In this document: piece by piece, positions 1 to 6,680 of the stretch
Numbering within the stretch: position 1 is the stretch's first letter
Layout: each line of letters begins with the position of its first letter
Assembly: GCA_000403315.2 (NCBI GenBank)
Contig: KE159636.1
Location: forward strand, 1,834,041-1,898,040
Reading direction: 5' to 3'
DNA length: 64,000 nucleotides
Source: Lachnospiraceae bacterium A2
GTDB lineage: Bacteria > Bacillota > Clostridia > Lachnospirales > Lachnospiraceae
Notes under the pieces: model-generated
Told to the model about the DNA's origin: nothing
The model's input: the letters and a program-made list of their open reading frames with translations, nothing else
Databases searched by the model: none
Program-made: the position numbers and the translations under genes

Positions 1-576
1 GGCGGGAGCGTGTCAGGGGGCGGGAGCTATGCAGAGAATAGCCCCGTCACAGTAAAGGCGGCTGCAAAAGAAGGCTATGAGTTTTTGGGATGGAGAGAAA
101 ACGGGGAAGAAGCCGGCAGTGAAACAAGCTATAGCTTTGCAGTAACATCTGACAGGGATCTGGTTGCCTGTTTCTCGCCCATAAAACCAGCAGAAACGGA
201 GTATACCATCACTTTTGATGCAAATGGCGGCAGGATAAATAAATGGAGCGCTAAGACTCTAAACCAGAAGCTGCCTGAATTGCCAACAGCGTCCAGAAGG
301 GGTTACAAGTTTGATGGCTGGCATACAAAGGCAAAAGGCGGCGCAAGAGTGACAACAAAGACTAAATTTGACAGTGATGCAACTATATTTGCACAATGGG
401 CAAAAGAGGGAAAGAGTAAAAATATCAATTATGATGGAAACGCCAATGGAAACACTAATGATGGCAATGCATTGGATGATGTGCCCAAGACAGGGGATGC
501 GCAAAACGTATGCCCTTGGTTCCTGGCGGCTTTTTTGAGCGGGCTGGGAGCATGGTATTTTAGGAAAAAAGGATAA
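1..576 (+). CDS. Cell-wall-anchored surface protein with Listeria-Bacteroides repeats (5' partial)
   Basis: The reading frame is open from the first base, so the amino terminus lies off the left edge; about 191 residues remain. Two repeats of the InlB B-repeat/Listeria-Bacteroides kind are visible: one ending near LVACF and a complete one with the hallmark ITFDANGG, GYKFDGWHT and IFAQW. A short Asn/Gly-rich linker follows, then the sorting signal VPKTGD, a hydrophobic stretch (WFLAAFLSGLGAWYF) and the basic tail RKKG. This is the standard layout of a sortase substrate, with Val in place of the first Leu of LPXTG. The next gene, 40 bp downstream, encodes a class B sortase and is the likely anchoring enzyme. 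Cargo or adhesin function is unknown. Confidence 0.85.
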   Translation, partial: GGSVSGGGSYAENSPVTVKAAAKEGYEFLGWRENGEEAGSETSYSFAVTSDRDLVACFSPIKPAETEYTITFDANGGRINKWSAKTLNQKLPELPTASRRGYKFDGWHTKAKGGARVTTKTKFDSDATIFAQWAKEGKSKNINYDGNANGNTNDGNALDDVPKTGDAQNVCPWFLAAFLSGLGAWYFRKKG

Positions 577-615
577 TAGCATACAATAAGAGGGAGAACC
601 GTTGGGGAGCGGAAT

Positions 616-1479
616 ATGGATAAAAAGGACAAGTTAAGGAAATATGTAATGGGAACCTGCCTGCTTTGTTTTTGCATTTCTATAGGGGGAATGGCTTTCA
701 ACAGCTATGGCCGATGGCGGGACAGCCATATGCTGGGCAGGCAGCAGGCGCAGCTTATGGAACAAAAGGCAGCGGCCAAGAAGGAAGGGAATATGGCTGC
801 CAGATCCCTGGCAGCTGAGGTATCAGAAGAAATTATTGGAGCGTCTGTGGACACGGAACTAAAAATCCTGCCGGAATACCAATCCATGCATGGACAGAAC
901 AAAGACCTCATTGGCTGGCTCTCAATTGAAGGGACAGTGATAGATTACCCTGTGATGCAGACCTTGGAAAATGAGGACTACTATTTGTACAATGATTTTT
1001 ATGGGAATTACAATGCCAATGGATGCTTAATTATGGACACGGATTCTGCGGCAGGGATCGGCACGGAAGCAAATGGCTATGTCAATGGCACGCCCCCTTC
1101 TACGAATTTAATCATACATGGGCACAATATGAAATCAGGGGAGATGTTCGGGGACTTGGACTTGTATGCCCAGGAAGGCTACGGGAAAGAGCACCATATC
1201 ATCTGCTTTGATTCCCTTTACGAACATCGGGAATATGAGCTGGTTGCTGTTTTTTATTCCCAGGTTTACCGTGTAAAAGATAATGTGTTCAAGTATTATA
1301 AGTTTTTTGAGGCAGATACACCAGAGGAATTTGAGGATTGGTGCAGGAACATAAAGCAATTGTCCCTTTATGACACGGGCCTGGAAACAGAATTTGGGGA
1401 TGAATTTATCACGTTAAACTGCTGTTCGTACCATGTGGAAAATGGAAGGTTTGTGGTGGTAGGCAAGAGGATTGGATAA
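616..1479 (+). CDS. srtB: Class B sortase
   Basis: Membrane-bound cysteine transpeptidase of 287 residues that should attach the upstream VPKTG protein to the cell wall or to a pilus-like polymer. One membrane segment lies near residues 12-32, followed by a charged helical stalk (about 38-70). The SrtB fold shows WLSIEGTVIDYPVMQ, the catalytic histidine in IIHGHNM (about H170), the catalytic cysteine in TLNCCSY (C270 aligns with the Cys of the usual TLSTC) and the active-site arginine in ENGRFVVVGKR (R278). The ribosome site is GGGGAGCGG just before the ATG. It is co-directional with its presumed substrate and ahead of the recombinase gene, as in Clostridia integrative elements. The doubled Cys next to the active site is slightly unusual. 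Confidence 0.9.
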   Translation: MDKKDKLRKYVMGTCLLCFCISIGGMAFNSYGRWRDSHMLGRQQAQLMEQKAAAKKEGNMAARSLAAEVSEEIIGASVDTELKILPEYQSMHGQNKDLIGWLSIEGTVIDYPVMQTLENEDYYLYNDFYGNYNANGCLIMDTDSAAGIGTEANGYVNGTPPSTNLIIHGHNMKSGEMFGDLDLYAQEGYGKEHHIICFDSLYEHREYELVAVFYSQVYRVKDNVFKYYKFFEADTPEEFEDWCRNIKQLSLYDTGLETEFGDEFITLNCCSYHVENGRFVVVGKRIG

Positions 1480-1506
1480 TTGAATTGGTTTGTAATAATA
1501 ATCTAT

Positions 1507-1549
1507 GGTATGGGCATAGCGCCAAAGATGCTTCTGGTACCTTAATCCT
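1507..1549. repeat. Partial copy of the GGTATGGGCAT intergenic repeat
   Basis: The stretch starting GGTATGGGCATAGCGCCAAA and ending CTTAATCC matches, in reverse orientation, one half of the palindromic repeat at 9680-9770. Related copies lie at 53151-53260 and 61986-62017. Only one arm is kept here. Confidence 0.5.
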
Positions 1550-1654
1550 GTGGAAAAATCAAAAGGGGGAATGGGGACTGGCCCTGCTGTCATAAGATGT
1601 GAAGGGGCAAATATGGATGGGCTGAAGGTTCCATGCCAGATTTTAAATGTTTGG

Positions 1655-1694
1655 AGAGATGCCTGTGGAAAAATGTTAAGGCATCTCTTTTTTG
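1655..1694 (+). terminator. Intrinsic terminator ahead of the recombinase gene
   Basis: A 9-bp stem, AGAGATGCC pairing with GGCATCTCT, has a 16-base loop and is followed by six T. It ends transcription from the sortase side before the recombinase gene. Confidence 0.75.
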
Positions 1695-1764
1695 TCTTAT
1701 AGGAAAGACCTTGCCACGCTAAAGCGTGAAAAAAAGAACAGCGTTGGAAGGAAGGGTGGGAACG

Positions 1765-3405
1765 GTGGTTATTTTCATTTACAGCAGGAAATCCAAATGG
1801 ACCGGCCGGGGAGAAAGCGTAGAAAACCAGATTGCCATGTGCCGGGATTATATACAGCGCAATATTGATGGGGCAGGCGAATCAGATATCATAGAATACG
1901 AAGATGAAGGCTACTCCGGTAAAAACACGAACCGTCCACGGTTCCAGGAGATGATGCAGGAAATCCGCAACGGCGGCTGCAATTATCTGGTATGTTACAA
2001 ACTGGACCGGCTGGGCCGCAACCTTGCAGACCTTGCAAACCTTGTGGAAACGCTGAACAAGCTGAATGTATCCTTTATCAGCATAAAAGAGCAGTTTGAC
2101 ACTTCCACCCCCATTGGGAAAGCCATGCTTTATTTTGCAGGCGTCCTTGCCCAGATGGAACGGGAGCAGATTGCAGAACGGGTCCGGGACAATATGGTGA
2201 TGCTTGCAAGGAAGGGGAGGTGGCTGGGTGGGAATACCCCGCTTGGGTTTACGGCAGAAAGTGAAGAAAGGGTGTCCGTCAATGGGAAAAGCAAAAAATC
2301 CTTCTGTCTGGCTGTGGATGAAACGGAACTGCAGACGGTACGGTTTATTTTTAAAGAATATCTGGAAAAACAGTCTTTAATGGGAATCGTCAAGTATTTC
2401 CTCAGCCATGGCATACGGACAAAACGTGGCAATGAGTACACCACAACGGCTGTCCGGGACATTCTGGCAAATCCCGTATATTGCACGGCGGACCAGGAGG
2501 GCTATCAGTATTTCTGGGACTTGGGCTGCCAGGTGTGCATGGAACAGGAAGAAGCAGACGGGACATGCGGCTTGATTGCTTACGCAAAAACTTCCTCCGC
2601 CCGATATAAAAATAAAAGTAATTCGCCGGAAAAGTGGATCGTAGCCCGCGGGAGGCATCCGGGCGTCATATCCGGGCAGGATTTTTCAAAAACCCAAAAT
2701 CTCCTTGCGGAGAACAGCCCCAAAGGGGAGGGATGGCGCAAGCCCCAGAACCCTGTAGCGCTGCTGTCCGGCATTTTGCAATGCTCCTGCGGGCATTTGA
2801 TGCGCCCCAAAAATTATTCTTCTAAGCAAGTCACAGAAGCAGGGGAACGGAAATTTTCCTATCTCTGCCCTTACAAAGCCATGACCCATGGGGAAAAATG
2901 CGCAATGCCGAATATACAGGGAAATACGCTGGATTCACTGGTGTGCAGGGAGGTGCTGCGCTATACTGAGGAAAATTCAAGCATCTGCCGCATATTAAAA
3001 AAAGGTATAGGGCAGGCAAAAGAAACAAAGGGAAGCAAAGCCACGGCAGAAAGTTTCCTGGTGCAGGAGATACAGAACCGGAAAAAAGAGATGCAGAACC
3101 TGGTATCCGTTTTGGCAAAATCCGGCGGGGAGGGTGCATTTGTCCGCCAAATTGGGCAGGAGATACAGAACCTGGACAAAGAGTGCGCATTATTGGAACA
3201 GGAGCGTGCCAAATTGAGGGAAGAAGGGGAAAGCATTCAGGGCAGCGGGCAGCAGGCGGAGCTCCTTTTTCCGCAAATTTCCAGCTTCTGCAATCTTTTT
3301 AACGCCTTAACCGTATCAGAGCAGCGTGAATATTTAAGGATGGTTTTGGATAAAGTTGTCTGGGATGGGGAAGCAGCCCATATGTTCATCAATGGCTGCC
3401 ATTGA
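1765..3405 (+). CDS. Large serine recombinase (TndX/TnpX-like)
   Basis: Site-specific integrase/excisionase of about 546 residues. The resolvase domain starts at the frame's VVIFIYSRKSKW (catalytic Ser in YSRKS) and holds YKLDRLGRN and the helix around GKAMLYFAGVLAQMEREQ. Next comes the Recombinase domain (about 165-275), a zinc ribbon with CSCGHLMRP and a second Cys pair in CPYKAMTHGEKC (about 340-395), and a coiled coil (about 430-495). I chose GTG 1765 because AAGGAAGGGTGGG precedes it and family members usually begin at MV.FIYSRKS; in-frame GTG codons at 1726 and 1756 are possible. It is the last gene before the apparent element end, so it is the probable enzyme for element integration and excision. 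Confidence 0.85.
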   Translation: MVIFIYSRKSKWTGRGESVENQIAMCRDYIQRNIDGAGESDIIEYEDEGYSGKNTNRPRFQEMMQEIRNGGCNYLVCYKLDRLGRNLADLANLVETLNKLNVSFISIKEQFDTSTPIGKAMLYFAGVLAQMEREQIAERVRDNMVMLARKGRWLGGNTPLGFTAESEERVSVNGKSKKSFCLAVDETELQTVRFIFKEYLEKQSLMGIVKYFLSHGIRTKRGNEYTTTAVRDILANPVYCTADQEGYQYFWDLGCQVCMEQEEADGTCGLIAYAKTSSARYKNKSNSPEKWIVARGRHPGVISGQDFSKTQNLLAENSPKGEGWRKPQNPVALLSGILQCSCGHLMRPKNYSSKQVTEAGERKFSYLCPYKAMTHGEKCAMPNIQGNTLDSLVCREVLRYTEENSSICRILKKGIGQAKETKGSKATAESFLVQEIQNRKKEMQNLVSVLAKSGGEGAFVRQIGQEIQNLDKECALLEQERAKLREEGESIQGSGQQAELLFPQISSFCNLFNALTVSEQREYLRMVLDKVVWDGEAAHMFINGCH

Positions 3406-3514
3406 CGGGGCAATATGCCTGCCTATCCTTACCAAAGAAGGGTATCGCCCATGCCCTGCATGGCCGGGGGCTTCCGGCTTCTGGCAGTGGCTGTTTCCCC
3501 TGCAGAACCATCCC

Positions 3515-3655
3515 TTTGCCGCACCCGCTAGGCCCCACAACCGCCAGGAAATCGCCTTTATGAACCGTAAAATTTATATTAGATAAAGCAGGCGTTTCCC
3601 CCTGCATGGTATGGTAGGAATAGCCTACATGGCAGATGTCCATTAATTTTTCCAT
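3515..3655 (-). pseudogene. ABC transporter ATPase, 5' fragment interrupted by the element
   Basis: On the minus strand an ATG at 3655 follows AAGGAGA and opens a typical ABC ATPase amino terminus: residues beginning MEKLMDICHVGYSY, then ALSNINFTVHKGDFLAVVG and PSGCGK, the start of Walker A. After the Lys codon (3515-3517) the expected Ser/Thr-Thr-Leu is missing and the frame runs into unrelated residues that belong to the element. About 47 of some 250 residues remain. This looks like a nitrate/taurine-type (SsuB/TauB) or similar importer ATPase, but the fragment is too short to choose. The rest should lie beyond the left side of the element. Confidence 0.7.
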
Positions 3656-3773
3656 AAAGTTCTCCTTCTTGCTGCTTATTGATATTGTATGATTCAGGCG
3701 CAGAAAGGGTGCTTTCCGCAGGGGGCAAACCAAGGGCTTTGCAGGAATGCAAGCATATAAGAAAGGAATGCCT

Positions 3774-4454
3774 ATGAAATACCATTGTTTAATTATTGAC
3801 GATGAAAAATTGCTGGCAGACAGCACAGCAGAATACTTTAATTTGTTTGGGGTAACGGCATCTGCCGTATACAGCGCACAGGAAGCCCGCTGTTTTTTTA
3901 AAGAGCATACGGCGGAGCTCCTGTTATTGGATATTAATTTAGGGGATGGGAGCGGGTTCGCCCTGTGCCGGGAACTGCGGGAGCAGACGGATGTCCCCAT
4001 CCTTTTTATTTCTGCACGGACCAGCGACGACGATAAGATTGCTGCCCTGAATATTGGCGGCGACGACTATATCCAAAAGCCCTGTTCCCTTGGCGTCCTT
4101 CTGGCAAAAGTCCAGGCCGTCTTAAAACGGTATGGGAAAGGCCGGGAGGGGGCGTATGCCGATGGCAGGCTGGGCATTGATATCCAAAAGCAGCGGCTGC
4201 TGGTGGAAGGAAGGCCGGTGAAATTAACCATGCTGGAGTTTAAGCTGCTGGCTTATCTGGTGCAGAACAGGGACAGGGTAGTGCCTAAGCAGGAGCTGTT
4301 TGAAAATGTCTGGGCAGACAGGTTCACCGGGGATGGGACCCTTAACGTCCATATCCGCAAAATCCGTGAAGCCATAGAAGAAAACCCCAACCAGCCGGAA
4401 TATATCGTAACTTTTTGGGGGAATGGCTACAAATTTGAGGGAGGGGAAAAATGA
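3774..4454 (+). CDS. OmpR-family response regulator
   Basis: A 226-residue transcription factor, partner of the kinase that overlaps it by 4 bp. The receiver domain (1-115) has the acidic pair in IIDDEK, the phospho-acceptor Asp in LLLDINLG, Ser in FISARTSDD and Lys in IQKPCS. The winged-helix domain (about 130-226) has LTMLEFKLLAYL, NVWADR and DGTLNVHIRKIREAI. Start chosen at ATG 3774, six bases after AAAGGA; an ATG at 3768 is too close to it. It resembles VanR/BceR-type regulators next to FtsX-type exporters. Phased TTAAGG repeats ahead of the exporter genes (5824-5861) are its probable binding sites. Confidence 0.9.
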   Translation: MKYHCLIIDDEKLLADSTAEYFNLFGVTASAVYSAQEARCFFKEHTAELLLLDINLGDGSGFALCRELREQTDVPILFISARTSDDDKIAALNIGGDDYIQKPCSLGVLLAKVQAVLKRYGKGREGAYADGRLGIDIQKQRLLVEGRPVKLTMLEFKLLAYLVQNRDRVVPKQELFENVWADRFTGDGTLNVHIRKIREAIEENPNQPEYIVTFWGNGYKFEGGEK

Positions 4455-5827
4455 AAAAACGGGGGTTCCTGGCCGCTATCCTGCTGGTATTCCTGTCAGA
4501 AGCGGCAGTGGTTGCCATATTTATGGAAAGGAACAGGGAAACGCCGCAAGATGTGGTTGCCGCCAATAAAATTGTAAAGACGCTGGAACAGAACTGGGAC
4601 GCCCTTGCCGGGAATGGGCAGGGGGAGCCCCGGGCAGGCAGTTCCATGGAAGTTTGGGAAGGCATAAGCAGGGGGGCGGGGGAAGGGTTCCAAATTACTG
4701 TGCTGGACTGCGATGGCAAGGTGTTGCTCAAAACCAAAGAGCATTTAAGCGAAACCATAAGCCAGGCAGTTTCCCACAGGGATACCATCCTCGACATAGG
4801 GCAGGGCGGGGAGGCGGCCGGGAAGGTTATCCTCCATAACCCATGGGAGGAGGAGTCTGCTGCCAGAAGGCGCAGCACCGCCGTGTGGTTCCTGCTGCTT
4901 CTGTCCCTCCAAGCAGCCCTCCTTTTGGGCTACGGGGCAGGGCTTTATGGGATGCTGGTAAAGCCATTCCGGAAGCTTGAGGGCTTTGCAGAGCGGATTG
5001 CAGGGGGGAACCTTGAGGTCCCATTGGAAATGGACAGGCAGAACCTGTTCGGGGCGTTTACGGAAAGCTTTGATATTATGCGTGCAGAATTAAAGAAAGC
5101 AAGGCTTGCCGAGGCAGAAGCAAATGCGGGGAAACGGGAGCTGGTGGCCCAGCTTTCCCATGACATCAAGACCCCGGTGGCAAGCATAAAGGCTGCGTCC
5201 GAGGTAGGCTGCGCCCTTGCAGAAAGCAGGAGGATGAAGGAAAATTATACGCAGATTATCCAGAAGGCCGACCAGATTAATACGTTAGTCACCAACCTGT
5301 TTACGGCAACGCTGGAGGAGCTGCAGGAGCTCCCGGTCTTCCCGGCGGATTTGGAAAGCGGGGAGCTTGGGGGATTGCTGGAACAGGCGGATTATTTGCA
5401 CCGGGCGAAGCTCCCGTCCATCCCGCCCTGCCTTGTCTGGGCGGACAGGCTGCGGCTCCAGCAGGTATTTGACAATATTTTCGCCAATTCCTATAAATAT
5501 GCCGGCACGGATATTGAGGTCTGGGCAGGGCGGCGGGGAAGCCAGTTTGTTGTCACTATTGAGGATTCCGGCGGCGGTCTGCCGGAGGAGGAGCTTTATT
5601 CCATAAAGGAAAAATTCCGCCGGGGCAGCAATGCCGGGGCTGTGGAAGGGGCGGGGCTTGGCCTTTCTATTTCAGAGTATTTTATGGATGCCATGCAGGG
5701 GAGCCTTACCGTGGAAAATGGGGCGCACGGCCTAAAGGTAACGGTGGCAGTCCCCCTCAGCGGAACAGCCGGGCTGCAGGAACAAAGCGGCATAGGCAGC
5801 CATGGCTTATCACGGAGCGGTTCTTAA
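4451..5827 (+). CDS. Two-component sensor histidine kinase
   Basis: A 458-residue membrane kinase. An amino-terminal membrane helix (about 5-24), an extracytoplasmic sensor region of about 110 residues, a second helix (about 143-168) and a HAMP-like linker lead to the HisKA motif QLSHDIKTPVAS (phosphorylated His about 237). The ATPase domain has the N box NIFANSYKYA, G1 box DSGGGLPEEE and G2 box GAGLGLSI. The long outer loop differs from the very short loop of BceS-type kinases, so it may sense a ligand directly rather than through the transporter. ATG overlaps the regulator's stop (ATGA), so translation is coupled. It presumably controls the exporter at 5920-9020. Confidence 0.9.
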   Translation: MKKRGFLAAILLVFLSEAAVVAIFMERNRETPQDVVAANKIVKTLEQNWDALAGNGQGEPRAGSSMEVWEGISRGAGEGFQITVLDCDGKVLLKTKEHLSETISQAVSHRDTILDIGQGGEAAGKVILHNPWEEESAARRRSTAVWFLLLLSLQAALLLGYGAGLYGMLVKPFRKLEGFAERIAGGNLEVPLEMDRQNLFGAFTESFDIMRAELKKARLAEAEANAGKRELVAQLSHDIKTPVASIKAASEVGCALAESRRMKENYTQIIQKADQINTLVTNLFTATLEELQELPVFPADLESGELGGLLEQADYLHRAKLPSIPPCLVWADRLRLQQVFDNIFANSYKYAGTDIEVWAGRRGSQFVVTIEDSGGGLPEEELYSIKEKFRRGSNAGAVEGAGLGLSISEYFMDAMQGSLTVENGAHGLKVTVAVPLSGTAGLQEQSGIGSHGLSRSGS

Positions 5828-5877
5828 GGAAAATTTAAGGTTTGCATAAAGCCATTTAAGGGATGGGAAAGTAAAAT
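5824..5877 (+). promoter_or_regulatory. Phased TTAAGG repeats and -10 box ahead of the exporter operon
   Basis: TTAAGG occurs at 5824, 5835 and 5856. The spacings of 11 and 21 bp put all copies on one face of the helix, as for OmpR-family sites. A TAAAAT -10 box follows at 5872-5877 with no good -35 sequence, as expected for an activated promoter. Binding by the adjacent regulator is inferred. Confidence 0.55.
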
Positions 5878-5919
5878 AGGACGTGTAACAGCAGCAGAAT
5901 GCATGGAAGGAGCTTCCTT

Positions 5920-6678
5920 ATGAAAAAAGTAATTTTTAAAACGGAACATTTAAGCAAATCCTTCTCTAGCGGAGGGACTTTGCAGCACGTCCTGAAAAAT
6001 ATTGACTTAGAGCTTTACCAGGGGGATTTTACCGTGATTATGGGGGCAAGCGGCGCAGGGAAATCCACCCTCCTGTATGCCCTTTCCGGCATGGATACCC
6101 CAAGCCTTGGGACCATTACGTTTGGCGGGCAGGATATCTCCGGCTTAAGCCAGGATGGGCTTTCGGTGTTCCGCCGGGAGCACTGCGGGTTTGTGTTCCA
6201 GCAGATTTATCTGGTGGACAGCATGAGCGTGATGGACAATGTGCTGGCGGCAGGTTTTTTGGTGGGCAGGGACAGGAAAAGGATAGTCCAACGCGCAAAG
6301 GAACTGTTTGGGGCCGTGGGCATTCCGGAGGAAACCCAGCGGAAATTCCCTGCCCAGATTTCCGGCGGGGAAGCGCAGCGGGTTGGCATTGTCCGGGCTT
6401 TGATTAATTCCCCGGAAATCCTTTTCGCAGACGAGCCAACCGGGGCCCTGAATTCAAAAACAGGGCTGGATGTGCTGGATACCCTGACAAAATTCAACGA
6501 GGAGGGGCAGAGCGTGGTAATGGTGACCCACGATATGCGCTCCGCCCGCCGGGGCAACCGCATTTTGTATTTAAAGGACGGCGCAATTTTAGGGGAATGC
6601 CATCTGGGCAGGTATGTCCATGGGGACGCCAAGCGGCATAAAATGCTTTCCGCGTTCCTTACAGAAATGGGGTGGTAG
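5920..6678 (+). CDS. ABC exporter ATP-binding protein (MacB/BceA type)
   Basis: A 252-residue ATPase energising the FtsX-type permease that follows. Walker A is GASGAGKST, the Q loop lies in VFQQIYLV, the signature is ISGGEAQRVGI and Walker B is ILFADEPTGALNSKTG, with the switch His in VMVTHDMRSA. The ADEPTGALN form is typical of the MacB/LolD/BceA family. ATG 5920 is placed 7 bases after GGAAGGAG. The genes around it (two-component system before, permease after) suggest a role in resistance to cell-wall-active peptides or in lipoprotein/peptide extrusion; the substrate is not visible. Confidence 0.92.
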   Translation: MKKVIFKTEHLSKSFSSGGTLQHVLKNIDLELYQGDFTVIMGASGAGKSTLLYALSGMDTPSLGTITFGGQDISGLSQDGLSVFRREHCGFVFQQIYLVDSMSVMDNVLAAGFLVGRDRKRIVQRAKELFGAVGIPEETQRKFPAQISGGEAQRVGIVRALINSPEILFADEPTGALNSKTGLDVLDTLTKFNEEGQSVVMVTHDMRSARRGNRILYLKDGAILGECHLGRYVHGDAKRHKMLSAFLTEMGW

Positions 6679-6680
6679 CA

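Larger units (their letters stand above)
1..3514. mobile_element. Right end of an integrative (conjugative) element
   Basis: A sortase substrate, a class B sortase and a large serine recombinase sit in a row, the recombinase being last. Immediately after it, at about 3514, the sequence changes into the amino-terminal part of an ABC ATPase gene on the other strand, broken inside its Walker A motif. Large serine recombinases of the TndX/TnpX kind are commonly the terminal gene of Clostridia integrative elements, and such elements often carry class B sortases. The left end and conjugation genes lie outside the window. The exact end is uncertain by a few bases because the second half of the target gene is not visible. 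That it is an integrated element is inference from gene order plus the broken gene. Confidence 0.6.

Noticed and set aside
3656..4000. Upstream extension of the minus-strand ABC ATPase fragment
   Set aside because: The family amino terminus and AAGGAGA ribosome site place the start at 3655; the upstream part is the antisense of the response regulator gene.
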